From contig JABLWZ010000014.1 in NCBI GenBank assembly GCA_013178275.1, forward strand, positions 53,201-117,200: a stretch of DNA of 64,000 nt, in the 5' to 3' direction. The DNA is from Bacillota bacterium. GTDB taxonomy: Bacteria; Bacillota; Ch66; Ch109. Under the pieces are notes generated by a model that saw nothing but the letters and a program-made list of their open reading frames with translations, ran no database searches and was not told where the DNA came from. Numbering within the stretch: position 1 is the first letter of the stretch; every line of letters starts with the position of its first letter. This document shows, one piece after another, positions 1 through 10,787 of this stretch. The position numbers and the translations under genes are program-made.

Positions 1-48
1 TCCTTCACGGCGGCACAGCCGGCAAACTGGGCCGGTATATCTCGCCAT
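1..48 (-). CDS. rpsD: 30S ribosomal protein S4, N-terminal fragment cut by the window edge
   Basis: Sixteen codons beginning MARYTGPVCRLCRREG are visible before the gene leaves the window. The start matches S4, and the Cys9-x2-Cys12 pair is typical of the zinc-binding S4 form. S4 is a primary 16S rRNA binder. Its place directly after rpsK is the usual alpha-operon order. Only the extreme N-terminus can be judged. Confidence 0.85.
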   Translation of the reverse strand, partial: MARYTGPVCRLCRREG

Positions 49-86
49 CTACTAATCACACCTCCTGCAGTACTGGTTGATAATCC

Positions 87-476
87 CTAAACCCTTCTCC
101 GCTTGGGCGGCCGGCACCCGTTGTGCGGAATGGGGGTTACGTCCTTGATCATGTTGACATTGATCCCGGCTGCCTGCAGCGACCGGATCGCGGCTTCCCG
201 GCCCGACCCGGGTCCCTTGACGAAGCACTCCACTTCCTTGACCCCGTGCTCTATGGCCGCCTTGGCCGCGCTGTCCGCCGCCATCTGGGCCGCGTACGGG
301 GTGCTCTTGCGGGAACCCTTGAATCCCTGGGTCCCGGCGCTTGACCAGGAAATGGTGTTGCCATTGGGATCGGTGATGGTGACTATGGTATTGTTAAAGG
401 TAGACCTGATATGAGCTACCCCTTTTTCGATGTGCTTGCGCTCGCGGCGCTTTACCCGACTAACCCGTCGTGCCAC
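87..476 (-). CDS. rpsK: 30S ribosomal protein S11
   Basis: This 129-residue protein is full length for S11, a platform protein that contacts 16S rRNA near the mRNA exit. The basic N-terminus is followed by [15 protein letters not shown] and a closing [10 protein letters not shown], both hallmarks of the family. It lies 21 bases after rpsM and 38 bases before rpsD, so the three are almost certainly cotranscribed. Confidence 0.97.
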   Translation of the reverse strand: MARRVSRVKRRERKHIEKGVAHIRSTFNNTIVTITDPNGNTISWSSAGTQGFKGSRKSTPYAAQMAADSAAKAAIEHGVKEVECFVKGPGSGREAAIRSLQAAGINVNMIKDVTPIPHNGCRPPKRRRV

Positions 477-497
477 TATTTTCCCCCCTTAGTTGGT

Positions 498-869
498 TTA
501 CTTCTTCCGCCTGACACCGACCGTCTTGCGAGGGCCTTTGCGGGTCCGAGCGTTGGTCTTGGTGCGCTGCCCGCGCACCGGCATGCCGCGGCGGTGCCTG
601 ATCCCACGGTAGCAGCCGATCTCGATCAGCCGCTTGATGTTCAACGATACGTCGCGTCTCAAGTCCCCTTCTACCCGAAGGTTCTTGTCGATGCTCTCCC
701 TCAGGCGGGAGACCTCTTCTTCGGTCAGGTCGCGGACGCGGGTATCGGGATTAATGGTCGTTTCTTTCAGTATCGTCTGGGAGGTGGACCGACCAATCCC
801 GTAGATGTAAGTCAGCGCGACCTCGACCCTCTTGTCCCGGGGAAGGTCCACTCCAGCTATTCTTGCCAT
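498..869 (-). CDS. rpsM: 30S ribosomal protein S13
   Basis: The 123-residue product starts [21 protein letters not shown] and ends in a basic [12 protein letters not shown] tail, as S13 does. The protein sits in the 30S head and touches both the P-site tRNA and the 50S subunit through bridge B1. The [20 protein letters not shown] signature is intact. It follows rpmJ by 20 bases in the standard alpha-operon order. Confidence 0.97.
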   Translation of the reverse strand: MARIAGVDLPRDKRVEVALTYIYGIGRSTSQTILKETTINPDTRVRDLTEEEVSRLRESIDKNLRVEGDLRRDVSLNIKRLIEIGCYRGIRHRRGMPVRGQRTKTNARTRKGPRKTVGVRRKK

Positions 870-889
870 ATACTCTCTACACCTCCCTC

Positions 890-1015
<126 letters not shown>

Positions 1016-1034
1016 TTAAGATTCCTGATAAATA

Positions 1035-1253
1035 TTATTTAAAACGATAAGTTATCCGGCCCCGGGACAGGTCGTAGGGAGATAATTCAACCGTCACCCG
1101 GTCTCCCGGCAGGATACGGATAAAGTTCATCCGAATCTTGCCCGAGACATGGGCCAAAACCTTATGCCCGTTCTTCAATTCGACCCTGAACATAGCGTTT
1201 GGCAACGGTTCAATCACGGTGCCCTCTACTTCAATTACATCATCCTTGGCCAT
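1035..1253 (-). CDS. infA: Translation initiation factor IF-1
   Basis: The 72-residue protein is the standard IF-1 length and is a single OB-fold S1-type domain ([20 protein letters not shown], then the conserved GRITYRFK end). IF-1 occupies the 30S A site during initiation. An AAGGAGGT ribosome site precedes the ATG. Placement between a KOW gene and rpmJ is the usual Gram-positive arrangement. Confidence 0.97.
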   Translation of the reverse strand: MAKDDVIEVEGTVIEPLPNAMFRVELKNGHKVLAHVSGKIRMNFIRILPGDRVTVELSPYDLSRGRITYRFK

Positions 1254-1275
1254 TGGGCTCTTTACCTCCTTACAG

Positions 1276-1566
1276 TTAATCCTCCCCCAGGTTTGCCGTC
1301 AGTTCTGTGATAACTTTACGCACTTCCAGGTTTGATGGAATTCCTCCAGCGGCGATTTTAGACGCCAGCTCCTCCGCTTGTAAGTTCAGGTGTTTCACGT
1401 GCTTGGAGTTTTTCTGTTTGGGGTTCTCCACCCGACGGACCCGTCCATCGACCAGTCCCAGCCGGGAGGCCTCGTCTACCGTGAGCACCAGATAGCAGCG
1501 GTCTTTATCCCTTCCGGTCGTCGAGATCACCAGGTCGCCGACCTTATAATCCCCAGAAATGGCCAA
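1276..1566 (-). CDS. KOW-domain RNA-binding protein (L14e/L6e-like)
   Basis: A 96-residue protein with a KOW-like N-terminal half ([22 protein letters not shown]) and a charged, helical C-terminal half. Genes of this kind are common between map and infA in clostridial genomes and are annotated as KOW or L14e-family RNA-binding proteins; the exact role is not known. The start is probably TTG, with AAGGGGG nine bases upstream. Its position argues for a ribosome-associated role. Confidence 0.75.
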   Translation of the reverse strand: MAISGDYKVGDLVISTTGRDKDRCYLVLTVDEASRLGLVDGRVRRVENPKQKNSKHVKHLNLQAEELASKIAAGGIPSNLEVRKVITELTANLGED

Positions 1567-1586
1567 TCCCCCAAACCCCCTTGTGG

Positions 1587-2333
1587 TTAGAGTACGGTTA
1601 GAATCACCGGTCCATCTCGGGTCACCGCGATAGTGTGCTCAAAGTGGGCTGACCTTCGACCGTCTTTGGTTACGACTGTCCACTGGTCTTCCTTTTCTAT
1701 CACATCGTAAGTCCCGGCGTTGACCATCGGCTCGATCGCCAGGGTCATGCCGTGGTTCAGGCGAGGCCCTCTGCCGGGAGGTCCGTAGTTTGGAATCTGC
1801 GGTGATTCGTGCATGGTGCGCCCGATCCCGTGGCCGACATAGTCCCGGACCACTGAAAACCCGTGGCCCTCGACATGGCCCTGGACCGCGTGGGAAATAT
1901 CCGAAAGCCTCTTGCCTACCACCGCCATTTTGATTCCGGCGTACAGCGACTCCTCGGTCACCTCCAGCAGGCGTCGGCTGAGTTCGTCGATGTCGCCCAC
2001 CGGCAGGGTTACCGCGGCGTCGCCATGGAAACCATTGACAATCGCCCCAATGTCAATACTAATAATATCACCGTTATTCAAGGTCCTTAAACCTGGTATG
2101 CCGTGCACCACTTCCTCGTTAATGGAAGCGCAGATACTGGCGGGGAACCCTCGAAAACCTTTGAACGAGGGTGTGGCGCCCTGCTTCTTGAGGAAGCTCT
2201 CCACGACCTCATCCAGCTTTTTGGTAGTAACCCCTGGCTCTACCGCCCGCGCTACCTCCCGGTGGGCTTCCGCCACCACCCGTCCGGCGTCGCGCATCAA
2301 GCCTAGTTCCTTATCTGATTTAAGGATAATCAT
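1587..2333 (-). CDS. map: Methionine aminopeptidase, type I
   Basis: The enzyme removes the initiator methionine from nascent proteins. All five metal ligands of the pita-bread fold can be seen: Asp in SIDIGA, Asp in FHGDAA, His in GHGIG, Glu in AIEPM and Glu in FEHT. It is about 248 residues, normal for the short type I form without an N-terminal zinc extension. I place the start at the ATG after AAAGGTGG; a TTG lies one codon upstream. It follows adk by 21 bases. Confidence 0.95.
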   Translation of the reverse strand: MIILKSDKELGLMRDAGRVVAEAHREVARAVEPGVTTKKLDEVVESFLKKQGATPSFKGFRGFPASICASINEEVVHGIPGLRTLNNGDIISIDIGAIVNGFHGDAAVTLPVGDIDELSRRLLEVTEESLYAGIKMAVVGKRLSDISHAVQGHVEGHGFSVVRDYVGHGIGRTMHESPQIPNYGPPGRGPRLNHGMTLAIEPMVNAGTYDVIEKEDQWTVVTKDGRRSAHFEHTIAVTRDGPVILTVL

Positions 2334-2354
2334 CAAACCAGTGCCACCTTTATC

Positions 2355-3029
<675 letters not shown>

Positions 3030-4304
3030 CTACTTCATAAACCCTTGGTAGCTGCGCAGCAGTAGATGCGACTCCATCTGCTTCATCGTCTCCAGTGACA
3101 CTGACACCACGATCAGCAGGGCGGTCCCCCCGAACGAGATAGCCGTTATCCCGGTGGCGGCGATCATGAAGTTCGGCAGTATGGCGATGAACGCCAGGAA
3201 TAAGCCGCCCCAGAAGGTCGTACGGGTCAGTATCCGGTTGATAAAATCGGTCGTCGGCCGCCCCGGTCGGATGCCTGGGATGAACCCGCCGTACTTCTTC
3301 AGGTTATCCGATACATCGGAAGGGTTGAACGTGACCGCGGTATAGAAAAACGTAAAGAAGATAATCAGCAGCGCGTACAGCACATTGTACAGGGGTGTCC
3401 CGAAGTTGAAATAGTTCTCGATAAACGAGTGCGCCGTAGGCGAATTTATCCACGAGATAATCGTGGCTGGAAACATCATGATCGACATCGCGAAGATGAT
3501 GGGGATAACCCCCGCCTGGTTGACCCTGAGCGGCAGATGGGTCGACTGTCCTCCGTAGACCTTGCGTCCCACCTGACGTTTGGCGTACTGTACGGGAATC
3601 CTCCGCTGCCCTTCGTTGACCGCGACTACCCCGGCGATTATCAGCAGGGCCAGTAGCACCAGGAGCAGTACCCCGATATATCTCCCCGCCCGCAGGAACT
3701 CGTACATGGCGTACAGGGCCTGCGGCAGCCGGGCCACGATCCCCGCGAAGATAATCAGCGAGATACCGTTGCCGATCCCCTTCTCGGTGATCATTTCACC
3801 GATCCACATCAGGAGCGCGGTCCCCGCGGTGAGCGTGATAGCGATAACCAGGTAGGAACCCCAACCCGGGTTAATGATCGCGTACTGCCCGTCGATCGGG
3901 GCCGAGCGGCCCAGGGCCAGCGCCATCCCTATCGCCTGGATAAAACCGAGAACCACGGTGCCGTAACGGGTGTACTGGGTCATCTTCTTGCGGCCCTCTT
4001 CACCCTCCTTCGCCATCCTCTCCAGCGCGGGTATAACTACCTGTAAAAGGCTCATGATGATTGAGGCGTTAATATAGGGGGTGATGCTCATGGCAAAGAT
4101 GGTAAACCGCTTGAAGGCGCCCCCGGAGATGATATCAAAGAAACCTAAAAGCTGCCCCGACATCAGTTGGCCTATAACCTCTGGGTTGACCCCCGGCACT
4201 GGAATGTGCGCACCGATACGGAAGACCATGAACATCACCAGGGTGAATACCAGCTTCTTCCTCAGGTCCGCCAGTTTCCAAGCTGTTTTCAGGGACTCCA
4301 GCAC
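3030..4304 (-). CDS. secY: Preprotein translocase subunit SecY
   Basis: A 424-residue inner-membrane protein with about ten hydrophobic segments, the normal size for the Sec channel pore. The N-terminus LRKKLVFTLVMFMVFRIG, the plug region after VIGQLMSGQLLG and the GIRPGRPTTDFINRIL cytoplasmic loop are recognisable. It partners with SecE (encoded at 29690) and SecG. It follows rplO by one base, so it is translated with the spc operon. Confidence 0.97.
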   Translation of the reverse strand: MLESLKTAWKLADLRKKLVFTLVMFMVFRIGAHIPVPGVNPEVIGQLMSGQLLGFFDIISGGAFKRFTIFAMSITPYINASIIMSLLQVVIPALERMAKEGEEGRKKMTQYTRYGTVVLGFIQAIGMALALGRSAPIDGQYAIINPGWGSYLVIAITLTAGTALLMWIGEMITEKGIGNGISLIIFAGIVARLPQALYAMYEFLRAGRYIGVLLLVLLALLIIAGVVAVNEGQRRIPVQYAKRQVGRKVYGGQSTHLPLRVNQAGVIPIIFAMSIMMFPATIISWINSPTAHSFIENYFNFGTPLYNVLYALLIIFFTFFYTAVTFNPSDVSDNLKKYGGFIPGIRPGRPTTDFINRILTRTTFWGGLFLAFIAILPNFMIAATGITAISFGGTALLIVVSVSLETMKQMESHLLLRSYQGFMK

Positions 4305-4305
4305 C

Positions 4306-4746
4306 CTAAATCACCTCTACTTTACCTCCGGCTGCTTGGATCTTCTCCGCAGCAGTCTGGCTAATCGCGTTCGCCTTGACCGTCAAAGCCTTTTCCAGCT
4401 CGCCCTTGCCCAGGACCTTGACACCGTCGCCCAGCTTCTTGATGAGGCCGGACTCCAGCAGGGTTTCCGGGGTTATCACCGTATTGGCGTCGAACCGGTT
4501 CAGCTGGGCCACATTTACGATGATGATCTCTTTTCTGAACTTGTTGGTAAATCCACGTTTGGGAATCCGGCGCTGGAGCGGCATCTGGCCTCCCTCGAAG
4601 CCCGGTCTCACCCCGCCCCCGGAACGGGCCTTCTGCCCCTTGTGTCCCTTGCCGGCGGTCTTCCCTAAACCTGAACCGAGGCCCTGCCCCTTACGCTTAG
4701 GGGGCTTGCGTGAGCCGGGAGCCGGTTTCAAATCGTGCAGTCTCAT
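4306..4746 (-). CDS. rplO: 50S ribosomal protein L15
   Basis: A 146-residue protein with the glycine- and lysine-rich L15 N-terminus ([20 protein letters not shown]) that threads through 23S rRNA and a globular C-terminal half. L15 is a late assembly protein. It sits between rpmD and secY in the expected spc order. Confidence 0.97.
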   Translation of the reverse strand: MRLHDLKPAPGSRKPPKRKGQGLGSGLGKTAGKGHKGQKARSGGGVRPGFEGGQMPLQRRIPKRGFTNKFRKEIIIVNVAQLNRFDANTVITPETLLESGLIKKLGDGVKVLGKGELEKALTVKANAISQTAAEKIQAAGGKVEVI

Positions 4747-4764
4747 TGCATGGGCACCCCTTCA

Positions 4765-4947
4765 TTACTCAACTTCTTTTACTTTTACCAGGTGAGAAAC
4801 CTTATTGATCTTACCCCGAATCTCAGGGGTATCCGCGTGCGTAACCGTGTGGTTGAGTTTCCTGAGCCCCAGGCTGCGGATTACCAGCTTCTGGTTCTCG
4901 GGATAGCCAATACCGCTTTTCACCCAGGTTACTTCTAGCTTAGCCAC
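4765..4947 (-). CDS. rpmD: 50S ribosomal protein L30
   Basis: The 60-residue protein ([20 protein letters not shown]) is a complete bacterial L30. It follows rpsE, but the usual tight spacing is widened to about 100 bases by an intergenic repeat element. Confidence 0.95.
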   Translation of the reverse strand: MAKLEVTWVKSGIGYPENQKLVIRSLGLRKLNHTVTHADTPEIRGKINKVSHLVKVKEVE

Positions 4948-4984
4948 CTGTTATTGCCTCCTAACTGCTTGACACCTAAGCTAT

Positions 4985-5054
4985 CGATTAAGCTTTCTGT
5001 CGCTCCAATTCGGTTTGGTCCGATGATCGCGACAGTGGTTGACGATATCGCTTA
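4985..5054 (+). repeat. Intergenic repeat element, short copy 1
   Basis: The core CGATTAAGCTTTCTGTCGCT recurs at 26610, 26797 (5' part), 27471 and 37578. This copy contains a perfect inverted repeat, CTGTCGC with GCGACAG about 28 bases later, and ends GACGATATCGCTTA, the last bases of which supply the TAA stop of rpsE on the other strand. It lies between rpmD and rpsE. The sequence and repetition are seen directly; a mobile origin is inference. Confidence 0.7.
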
Positions 5055-5564
5055 ACCCCTCAAGGCCTCTACTGGAATCCCCCGGAGTCGGGCGACTTCC
5101 TCGGGACGCTTCAACTCCTGCAGTCCCACCAGGGTAGCGTGCACCATGTTGTGCGCGTTGTTGGAACCCAGGGACTTGGTCAGGATATCTTTAATCCCCG
5201 CCGACTCGAGGACGGCTCGAACCGGCCCGCCCGCGATAACCCCGGTACCGGGTGAGGCGGGTTTCATTATAACCCTGCCGGCTCCAAACTGTCCAGTAAT
5301 CTCGTGGGGGATGGAAGTACCGATCATCGGTACCTCGATTAGGCTCTTCTTCGCGTCTTCGATCCCCTTGCGGATCGCCTCGGGAACCTCCGCGGCCTTA
5401 CCCAGGCCAGCGCCGACACGGCCTTTGCCGTCTCCTACGACTACCAGGGCGCTGAAGCTGAACCGACGGCCCCCTTTGACCACCTTGGCCACGCGGTTGA
5501 CGCTGACTACCTTCTCGGTAAACTCTTGTTCTGGACTTTCCCTATCTACTCGTTCTCGCGCCAT
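5052..5564 (-). CDS. rpsE: 30S ribosomal protein S5
   Basis: A 170-residue S5 with the double-stranded-RNA-binding N-terminal domain ([20 protein letters not shown]) and the S5 C-terminal fold with [16 protein letters not shown]5 helps decoding accuracy and mRNA entry. The last codons run up to an intergenic repeat whose end provides the stop codon. It follows rplR by 24 bases. Confidence 0.97.
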   Translation of the reverse strand: MARERVDRESPEQEFTEKVVSVNRVAKVVKGGRRFSFSALVVVGDGKGRVGAGLGKAAEVPEAIRKGIEDAKKSLIEVPMIGTSIPHEITGQFGAGRVIMKPASPGTGVIAGGPVRAVLESAGIKDILTKSLGSNNAHNMVHATLVGLQELKRPEEVARLRGIPVEALRG

Positions 5565-5588
5565 TTATGTGCTGATTCCCCCCTCGCC

Positions 5589-5951
5589 TTAAAATTCCAA
5601 ACCGGTCGTCCGCGCCGCATCGGCCAGCGCGGCAATCCGTCCGTGGTAGATGAACCCGCCACGGTCAAAAACCACCTGCTTGATTCCCTGGCTCAAAGCC
5701 CGCTGGGCGATCAGTTCGCCCACTTTGCGGGCCGCCTCGATGTTGCCGCCATACCCCTCCCTCAGGGTCGGGTCCAGGGTAGAGGCAGCCACCATGGTGG
5801 TCCCGTTCTCATCGTTGATGATCTGGGCATAGATGTGGTTGAGGCTGCGGTAAACCGAAAGGCGAGGCCGTTCAGCCGATCCCTCTATTTTCTTTCGCAC
5901 TCGCAGCCGCTTTTTGAATCTCACAGCCTTGCGATTCACTTTGCTAAACAT
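5589..5951 (-). CDS. rplR: 50S ribosomal protein L18
   Basis: A 120-residue protein with the basic [20 protein letters not shown] start and the [20 protein letters not shown] motif of L18, the protein that binds 5S rRNA together with L5. It sits between rplF and rpsE as expected and ends in the family [20 protein letters not shown] region. Confidence 0.97.
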   Translation of the reverse strand: MFSKVNRKAVRFKKRLRVRKKIEGSAERPRLSVYRSLNHIYAQIINDENGTTMVAASTLDPTLREGYGGNIEAARKVGELIAQRALSQGIKQVVFDRGGFIYHGRIAALADAARTTGLEF

Positions 5952-5968
5952 GACTTAAACCCCCCGGC

Positions 5969-6517
5969 CTACTTTTTACCCTTGGCGCCAGTCTTGCCCG
6001 CTTTGCGCCGGATCCTCTCGTTGTCATACCGGACCCCTTTGCCCTTGTAAGGCTCGGGTTCGCGGAAGGAACGGATCTCCGCCGCCAGGGCGCCCACCTT
6101 CTCCTTGTCGATCCCTTTGACGATGATGCGGGTGGGTACCGGCACCTCAAATTCCATGCCATCCCTAGGTTCCACTTCGATCGGATGCGAGTAGCCCAGG
6201 GTTAAAACTAGCTTCTTGCCCTGCAGGGTGGCGCGATAGCCCACGCCGGTCATCTCCAGAGTGCGGGTGAATCCCTTGGTCACCCCTTCCACCATGTTTG
6301 ACACCAGGGTACGGGACAGTCCCTGCAGCGAACGGTGCTGTTTTTCATCCGAGGGGCGCTGCACCAGCAGTTCTTTCCCTTCCTGCACGACCGAGATATC
6401 CACCGGCAGCGTGCGGGAAAGATTGCCCTTCGGTCCGGTTACTGAAACCGCGTTTCCGACGATGTTGACCGATACCCCGTCGGGAACCGCGATAGGTTTA
6501 CGTCCTATTCTCGACAA
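5969..6517 (-). CDS. rplF: 50S ribosomal protein L6
   Basis: A 182-residue, two-domain L6: [20 protein letters not shown] at the start and the rRNA-binding [20 protein letters not shown] stretch near the end. L6 lies near the sarcin-ricin loop and the factor-binding site. It follows rpsH by 12 bases. Confidence 0.97.
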   Translation of the reverse strand: MSRIGRKPIAVPDGVSVNIVGNAVSVTGPKGNLSRTLPVDISVVQEGKELLVQRPSDEKQHRSLQGLSRTLVSNMVEGVTKGFTRTLEMTGVGYRATLQGKKLVLTLGYSHPIEVEPRDGMEFEVPVPTRIIVKGIDKEKVGALAAEIRSFREPEPYKGKGVRYDNERIRRKAGKTGAKGKK

Positions 6518-6529
6518 CTACTACACCCC

Positions 6530-6928
6530 CTACCACACATAGCAGATGACTTCCCCGCCCAGGCCTTCTTTCCTGGCCTGCTTGTCAGTCATAATCCCCT
6601 TGGAGGTGGAGATGATAGCTATACCCAGCCCTCCCAGGACCCGGGGGATCTCATCTTTGCTTGCGTATACTCTGAGCCCCGGGCGGCTGATGCGTTTTAG
6701 CCCGGTGATTACCCGCTTTTTGTTGGCGCCGTATTTCAGGTACAGGCGAAGTATCCCCTGTTTACCGTCTTCGATCCACTCATAGTCGCGGATATAGCCT
6801 TCCTGCTTCAAGATCTCCGCCAGCGAACGCTTCATCTTCGAGGCGGGGATCTCCACCTTCTCATGGTGAATGGTATTAGCGTTGCGAATCCTGGTCAGAA
6901 AATCCGCAACTGGATCTGTCATTACCAT
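6530..6928 (-). CDS. rpsH: 30S ribosomal protein S8
   Basis: A 132-residue S8, the 16S central-domain binder that in many bacteria also represses its own operon. The [14 protein letters not shown] start and the [20 protein letters not shown] region are typical. The first ATG is preferred because AAGGAGGT is seven bases ahead; a second ATG two codons on would be too far away. Confidence 0.97.
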   Translation of the reverse strand: MVMTDPVADFLTRIRNANTIHHEKVEIPASKMKRSLAEILKQEGYIRDYEWIEDGKQGILRLYLKYGANKKRVITGLKRISRPGLRVYASKDEIPRVLGGLGIAIISTSKGIMTDKQARKEGLGGEVICYVW

Positions 6929-6949
6929 TTCCTTACCTCCTTAGACCCT

Positions 6950-7135
6950 CTACCAACTGGCCTTGGTAACGCCGGGTATTTCGCCTCGATAGGCCAGGGT
7001 GCGGAAACATATGCGGCAAATCCCGAACTTGCGCATGTATGCATGCGGCCGTCCGCAGAGTTTACAGCGGTTGTATCCCCGCACATTGAATTTCTGAGGT
7101 CGCTTCTGTTTGGCAACCATCGATTTCTTTGCCAC
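6950..7135 (-). CDS. rpsZ: 30S ribosomal protein S14, zinc-binding type Z
   Basis: The short 61-residue S14 carries Cys24, Cys27, Cys40 and Cys43 and is therefore the zinc form, common in Firmicutes. It belongs to the 30S head and lies between rplE and rpsH, its usual place. Confidence 0.96.
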   Translation of the reverse strand: MAKKSMVAKQKRPQKFNVRGYNRCKLCGRPHAYMRKFGICRICFRTLAYRGEIPGVTKASW

Positions 7136-7152
7136 TGGCTTCCCTCCTTTAA

Positions 7153-7695
7153 TTAAGCCTCACGGAACGGCATACCTAGGAGTCGAAGCAGTTCCCGCCC
7201 CTCTTCATCACTCCTGGCGCTGGTTACGAACACTATATCCATGCCACGCAGCTTGTCGATCTTGTCGTACTCGATCTCCGGGAAGATCAGCTGGTCTTTG
7301 AGCCCCAGGGTGTAATTTCCCCGCCCGTCAAACGACTTGGGGGAGACCCCGCGGAAATCCCTTACCCGAGGTAAGGTGGCATTGAGCAGTTTATCCACGA
7401 ACTCGTACATGCGGGTGCCCCTCAGCGTGACCTTGCAGCCGATGGACATCCCCTCACGCAGCTTGAAGCTGGCGATCGACTTCTTGGCCTTGGTGATGAT
7501 GGGCTTCTGGCCGGTTATCTTGGCCAGGTCGCTCACCGCCGCGTCAAGGGCCTTGGGGTTCTGGATGGCCTCGCCCACTCCCATGTTGACGATGACCTTC
7601 TCCAGCTTAGGGGTCTCCATGACGTTCTGGTAGTTAAACCGCTTGCGCAGGGTTTCCTTGACCTCCTGGTTGTACTTGGCTTTCAATCTGGGCAT
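7153..7695 (-). CDS. rplE: 50S ribosomal protein L5
   Basis: A 180-residue L5, which binds 5S rRNA and contacts P-site t[22 protein letters not shown] and the [20 protein letters not shown] end are diagnostic. The start chosen is the ATG of [12 protein letters not shown], because AAGGGGAT stands seven bases upstream; a further in-frame start seven codons earlier overlaps rplX. Confidence 0.96.
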   Translation of the reverse strand: MPRLKAKYNQEVKETLRKRFNYQNVMETPKLEKVIVNMGVGEAIQNPKALDAAVSDLAKITGQKPIITKAKKSIASFKLREGMSIGCKVTLRGTRMYEFVDKLLNATLPRVRDFRGVSPKSFDGRGNYTLGLKDQLIFPEIEYDKIDKLRGMDIVFVTSARSDEEGRELLRLLGMPFREA

Positions 7696-7708
7696 CGGCG
7701 TATCCCCT

Positions 7709-8065
7709 TTAGTCATCTATAATCTCACCACACTGTTTACAGGCTCTGACCTGCTTATCGTTAAGCAGCTTCTTGCCGACCCGGGTGGGGTTCTTGCACT
7801 TGGTGCAGACCAGCATCACGTTGGAGCTGTGGATGCTGCCCTCTTTTTCAATGATGCCGCCCTGGGGCAGCGCCCGGGTGGGTTTGGTATGCCGCTTGCT
7901 GATGTTAACCCCTTCCACGATGATCCGGTTCTTGTCCGTGAGTACCGAGAGGACCTTGCCGCGTTTGCCGGCGCTCTTGCCGGATATGACCAGCACGGTG
8001 TCACCTTTTCTCACGTGAATCGGCTGCGGGGTCTGGGTTGTTTTGGACTTTCTCATTATGGCCAA
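7709..8065 (-). CDS. rplX: 50S ribosomal protein L24, with C-terminal zinc-like Cys pairs
   Basis: A 118-residue L24 with an N-terminal KOW motif ([20 protein letters not shown]). Two CxxC pairs (Cys87/Cys90 and Cys109/Cys112) form a probable zinc finger in the C-terminus. L24 starts 50S assembly. The best ribosome site, GGAGGT, favours a TTG start; an ATG three codons later would leave a long spacer. Confidence 0.94.
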   Translation of the reverse strand: MAIMRKSKTTQTPQPIHVRKGDTVLVISGKSAGKRGKVLSVLTDKNRIIVEGVNISKRHTKPTRALPQGGIIEKEGSIHSSNVMLVCTKCKNPTRVGKKLLNDKQVRACKQCGEIIDD

Positions 8066-8094
8066 ATCGCTTCACCTCCCATGCTGGCACGGTA

Positions 8095-8463
8095 CTACAG
8101 AACTTCCGGAGCTAAAGATACGATCTTCATGAAGTCTTTGTCCCGGAGTTCCCTGGCCACGGGTCCAAATATACGAGTGCCTCTCGGGTTATTCTGGTCA
8201 TTGATTATGACCGCCGCGTTTTCGCTGAACTTGATGTGCGATCCGTCGGGGCGCCCGATCTCTTTACGGGTCCGGACCACCACCGCCCGCACTACCTCAC
8301 CCTTTTTAACGACTCCACCGGGGGAGGCCTCTTTTACTGACGCGATGATAATGTCTCCCACCGAGGCGTAGCGCCGGAACGAACCGCCCAATACGCGGAT
8401 GCACATCAGCTTTTTCGCTCCTGTGTTGTCGCCCACCTTCAGGATGGTCTGCTGTTGAATCAC
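8095..8463 (-). CDS. rplN: 50S ribosomal protein L14
   Basis: A 122-residue L14, almost invariant in length. [20 protein letters not shown] and the [13 protein letters not shown] block are diagnostic. L14 forms intersubunit bridges and is the docking site for the silencing factor RsfS. It lies between rpsQ and rplX. Confidence 0.98.
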   Translation of the reverse strand: MIQQQTILKVGDNTGAKKLMCIRVLGGSFRRYASVGDIIIASVKEASPGGVVKKGEVVRAVVVRTRKEIGRPDGSHIKFSENAAVIINDQNNPRGTRIFGPVARELRDKDFMKIVSLAPEVL

Positions 8464-8506
8464 TGTCTAGCCCTCCTTCGACCTGAGCCTAGGCTTTGAC
8501 TGATCA

Positions 8507-8773
8507 CTATACTCCATGGGTCTTCTGGAGAACCTCGACAACCCGCCAGTTTTTATCCTTGGAAAGGGGTCGCGTCTCCATAATCTTAACGATATCCCCG
8601 ATCTTGCAGCTGTTCTGCTCGTCGTGGGCCTTGAACTTTTTCGTCCGGCGGACAATCTTGCCGTAAAGCGGCTGCCGGGTAAGGGTCTCCACGGCTACTA
8701 CCACGGTCTTATCCATCTTGTCGCTTATTACCTTGCCCACCCGGACCTTGCGGTTATTCCTGTCTTCCACCAT
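8507..8773 (-). CDS. rpsQ: 30S ribosomal protein S17
   Basis: An 88-residue OB-fold S17 ([20 protein letters not shown]). The family signature [20 protein letters not shown] is intact. It binds the 5' domain of 16S rRNA and follows rpmC by about 30 bases. Confidence 0.97.
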   Translation of the reverse strand: MVEDRNNRKVRVGKVISDKMDKTVVVAVETLTRQPLYGKIVRRTKKFKAHDEQNSCKIGDIVKIMETRPLSKDKNWRVVEVLQKTHGV

Positions 8774-8803
8774 CAGAACCTCCTTTGTCTTAAGCCCCGC
8801 GGC

Positions 8804-9001
8804 TTAGGACTTCGTAAGCTCGCGCTCTCTTAATACTGTCCGGGCGCGGGCGATGTTCCGGCGCACCTCGGAGAGGCGCATCGGGTTATCCAACTGGTTG
8901 GTCGCCAGTTGAAAGCGAAGATTAAAGAGTTCATCGCGAAAATCGTTTATCTTACGCTTGATTTCCTCATCACTGAGGTCTCGAAGCTTATTAGCCCTCA
9001 C
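8804..9001 (-). CDS. rpmC: 50S ribosomal protein L29
   Basis: The likely start is the GTG that gives [14 protein letters not shown], matching the canonical L29 N-terminus, with AGGTGG eight bases ahead. The product is 65 residues, two helices, located at the peptide-exit side of the 50S. The start overlaps the last codons of rplP, implying coupled translation. A GTG four codons earlier is possible. Confidence 0.93.
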   Translation of the reverse strand: MRANKLRDLSDEEIKRKINDFRDELFNLRFQLATNQLDNPMRLSEVRRNIARARTVLRERELTKS

Positions 9002-9425
9002 CAGCTTCACCACCTGATTCTTCTCTTTTCACGAACTTGCACTTTATCGGCAGTTTGTGCATTGCCAAACGCATCGCTTCCTTGGCTACCTCTTCGGGCA
9101 CCCCGGCCAGCTCGAACATTATCCTGCCGGGTTTGACTACCGCGACCCAGTGCTCGGGAGCGCCTTTTCCGCTGCCCATCCGGGTCTCCGCCGGTTTGGC
9201 GGTAATGGGTTTATCCGGGAAGATCTTGATCCAGACCTTGCCGCCGCGCTTGATGTAACGGGTCATCGCGATACGCGCCGCCTCTATCTGGCGGTTGGTG
9301 ATCCAGGACGGCTCCATGGCCATCAGTCCGTATTCACCGTACGATATGGTGTTGCCGCGTAACGCCTTACCGCTCAAATTGCCCCGGTGCTGGCGGCGAA
9401 ACTTTACACGCTTCGGTATCAGCAA
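8991..9425 (-). CDS. rplP: 50S ribosomal protein L16
   Basis: A 144-residue L16, which organises the tRNA-binding region of the 50[21 protein letters not shown] and [19 protein letters not shown] are diagnostic. A hydrophilic [10 protein letters not shown] tail overlaps the start of rpmC. Confidence 0.97.
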   Translation of the reverse strand: MLIPKRVKFRRQHRGNLSGKALRGNTISYGEYGLMAMEPSWITNRQIEAARIAMTRYIKRGGKVWIKIFPDKPITAKPAETRMGSGKGAPEHWVAVVKPGRIMFELAGVPEEVAKEAMRLAMHKLPIKCKFVKREESGGEAGEG

Positions 9426-9426
9426 T

Positions 9427-10104
9427 CTATTCTCCCCCTTCCCGTACGGCGGGCTGAGGTTTTAACACCTTGGTCTGGGGAAGTACTTCTCCGCGATAGA
9501 TCCAGACCTTGACCCCGATTTTGCCGTAGGTCGTGTTGGCCTCGGCGAATCCGTAGTCCACATCGGCGCGCAGGGTGTGCAGAGGCACCTTACCTTCGGC
9601 GTACCACTCGCTGCGTGCTATTTCGGCGCCGGCCAGTCGGCCCGCGACCATGATCTTGATTCCTTCGGCGCCCATCCGCATCGACCGGGAAACCGCCTGC
9701 TTGATCGCCCGCCGGAAGGAAATCCTCCGCTCCAGCTGGGCTGCGACGTTTTCCGCCACCAGCTGGGAATACATTTCGGGCTTTTTGATCTCCACGATGT
9801 TGATGCTAACCTGTTTGCCAGTCAACTTGTCGAGTTCCCGGCGGAGGTTTTCAACCTCGGTGCCGCCGCGGCCGATCACGATGCCCGGTTTGGCGGTGTG
9901 GATCGAAACCTTGATCCGGCCTCCCGCACGCTCGATTTCGATGGTCGGTATCCCAGCAGCGAAAAGCTTCTTTTTCAGGTATTTACGGATCTTGATGTCT
10001 TCATGCAGTAAATCCGCGTAGTTCTTCTTGGTAGCGAACCACTTGGAGTCCCAATCCTTGATGATCCCTATCCGCAATCCTTTGGGATGAACCTTTTGTC
10101 CCAC
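9427..10104 (-). CDS. rpsC: 30S ribosomal protein S3
   Basis: A 225-residue S3, with the KH domain ([18 protein letters not shown]) and the C-terminal [20 protein letters not shown] region. S3 lines the mRNA entry site. The start is taken as the GTG of [13 protein letters not shown], the near-universal S3 N-terminus, with AAGGAGG nine bases upstream; it lies four bases after the rplV stop. Confidence 0.97.
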   Translation of the reverse strand: MGQKVHPKGLRIGIIKDWDSKWFATKKNYADLLHEDIKIRKYLKKKLFAAGIPTIEIERAGGRIKVSIHTAKPGIVIGRGGTEVENLRRELDKLTGKQVSINIVEIKKPEMYSQLVAENVAAQLERRISFRRAIKQAVSRSMRMGAEGIKIMVAGRLAGAEIARSEWYAEGKVPLHTLRADVDYGFAEANTTYGKIGVKVWIYRGEVLPQTKVLKPQPAVREGGE

Positions 10105-10108
10105 TCGC

Positions 10109-10450
10109 CTATCCCTCCTTCTTCTCCCCAACCACTACGGTGATGTGGCTGGTGTGTTTGCGGATCAGGTCAGCTCTCCCCTGGGCCCGGGCTTGGATCC
10201 GCTTGAAGGTCGGTCCCTGGTCAACCCATACCGCGGAGACGATCAGGTCGTCCTGGTTCAGGTCGAGGTTGTTCTCCGCGTTGGCGATGGCCGACTTCAA
10301 AACCTTCAACACCGGCTCCCGGGTCATACTGGGAGTAAACCTTAGTATCGCCAGGGCTTCCTTTACCCCTTTACCCCGAATCAGATCCACCGTCTGGCGG
10401 CACTTACGGGGCGAAACCTTGATATATCGGGCGGTTGCTCTTGCTTCCAT
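10109..10450 (-). CDS. rplV: 50S ribosomal protein L22
   Basis: A 113-residue L22 whose beta-hairpin reaches into the exit tunnel. [20 protein letters not shown] and [20 protein letters not shown] are family hallmarks. It lies between rpsS and rpsC. Confidence 0.97.
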   Translation of the reverse strand: MEARATARYIKVSPRKCRQTVDLIRGKGVKEALAILRFTPSMTREPVLKVLKSAIANAENNLDLNQDDLIVSAVWVDQGPTFKRIQARAQGRADLIRKHTSHITVVVGEKKEG

Positions 10451-10471
10451 TGACCTATCTCCTCCTGCCGC

Positions 10472-10756
10472 CTACTTGAGAGCCGTCGATCTCTCAGTGC
10501 GCGCCCCGTGTCCCCTGAAGAACCTGGTGGGCGCGAATTCTCCCAACTTGTGTCCTACCATATCCTCGGTGATATACACTGGCACGTGTTTCCTGCCGTC
10601 ATGAACCGCCAGGGTGTGCCCTACCATATCGGGAAAGATGGTCGACCTGCGGGACCAGGTCTTGAGCACCCGCTTCTCTCCCTTTTCGTTCATGTCTTCG
10701 ACCTTCTTGAGCAGCTTGGCTTCAACGTAAGGTCCTTTTTTTAACGACCTTGCCAT
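10472..10756 (-). CDS. rpsS: 30S ribosomal protein S19
   Basis: A 94-residue S19 starting [20 protein letters not shown] and carrying [16 protein letters not shown]. It pairs with S13 at the top of the 30S head. Confidence 0.97.
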   Translation of the reverse strand: MARSLKKGPYVEAKLLKKVEDMNEKGEKRVLKTWSRRSTIFPDMVGHTLAVHDGRKHVPVYITEDMVGHKLGEFAPTRFFRGHGARTERSTALK

Positions 10757-10787
10757 CTAGGTTACCTCCTTCGGGTTATCCGTCCTC

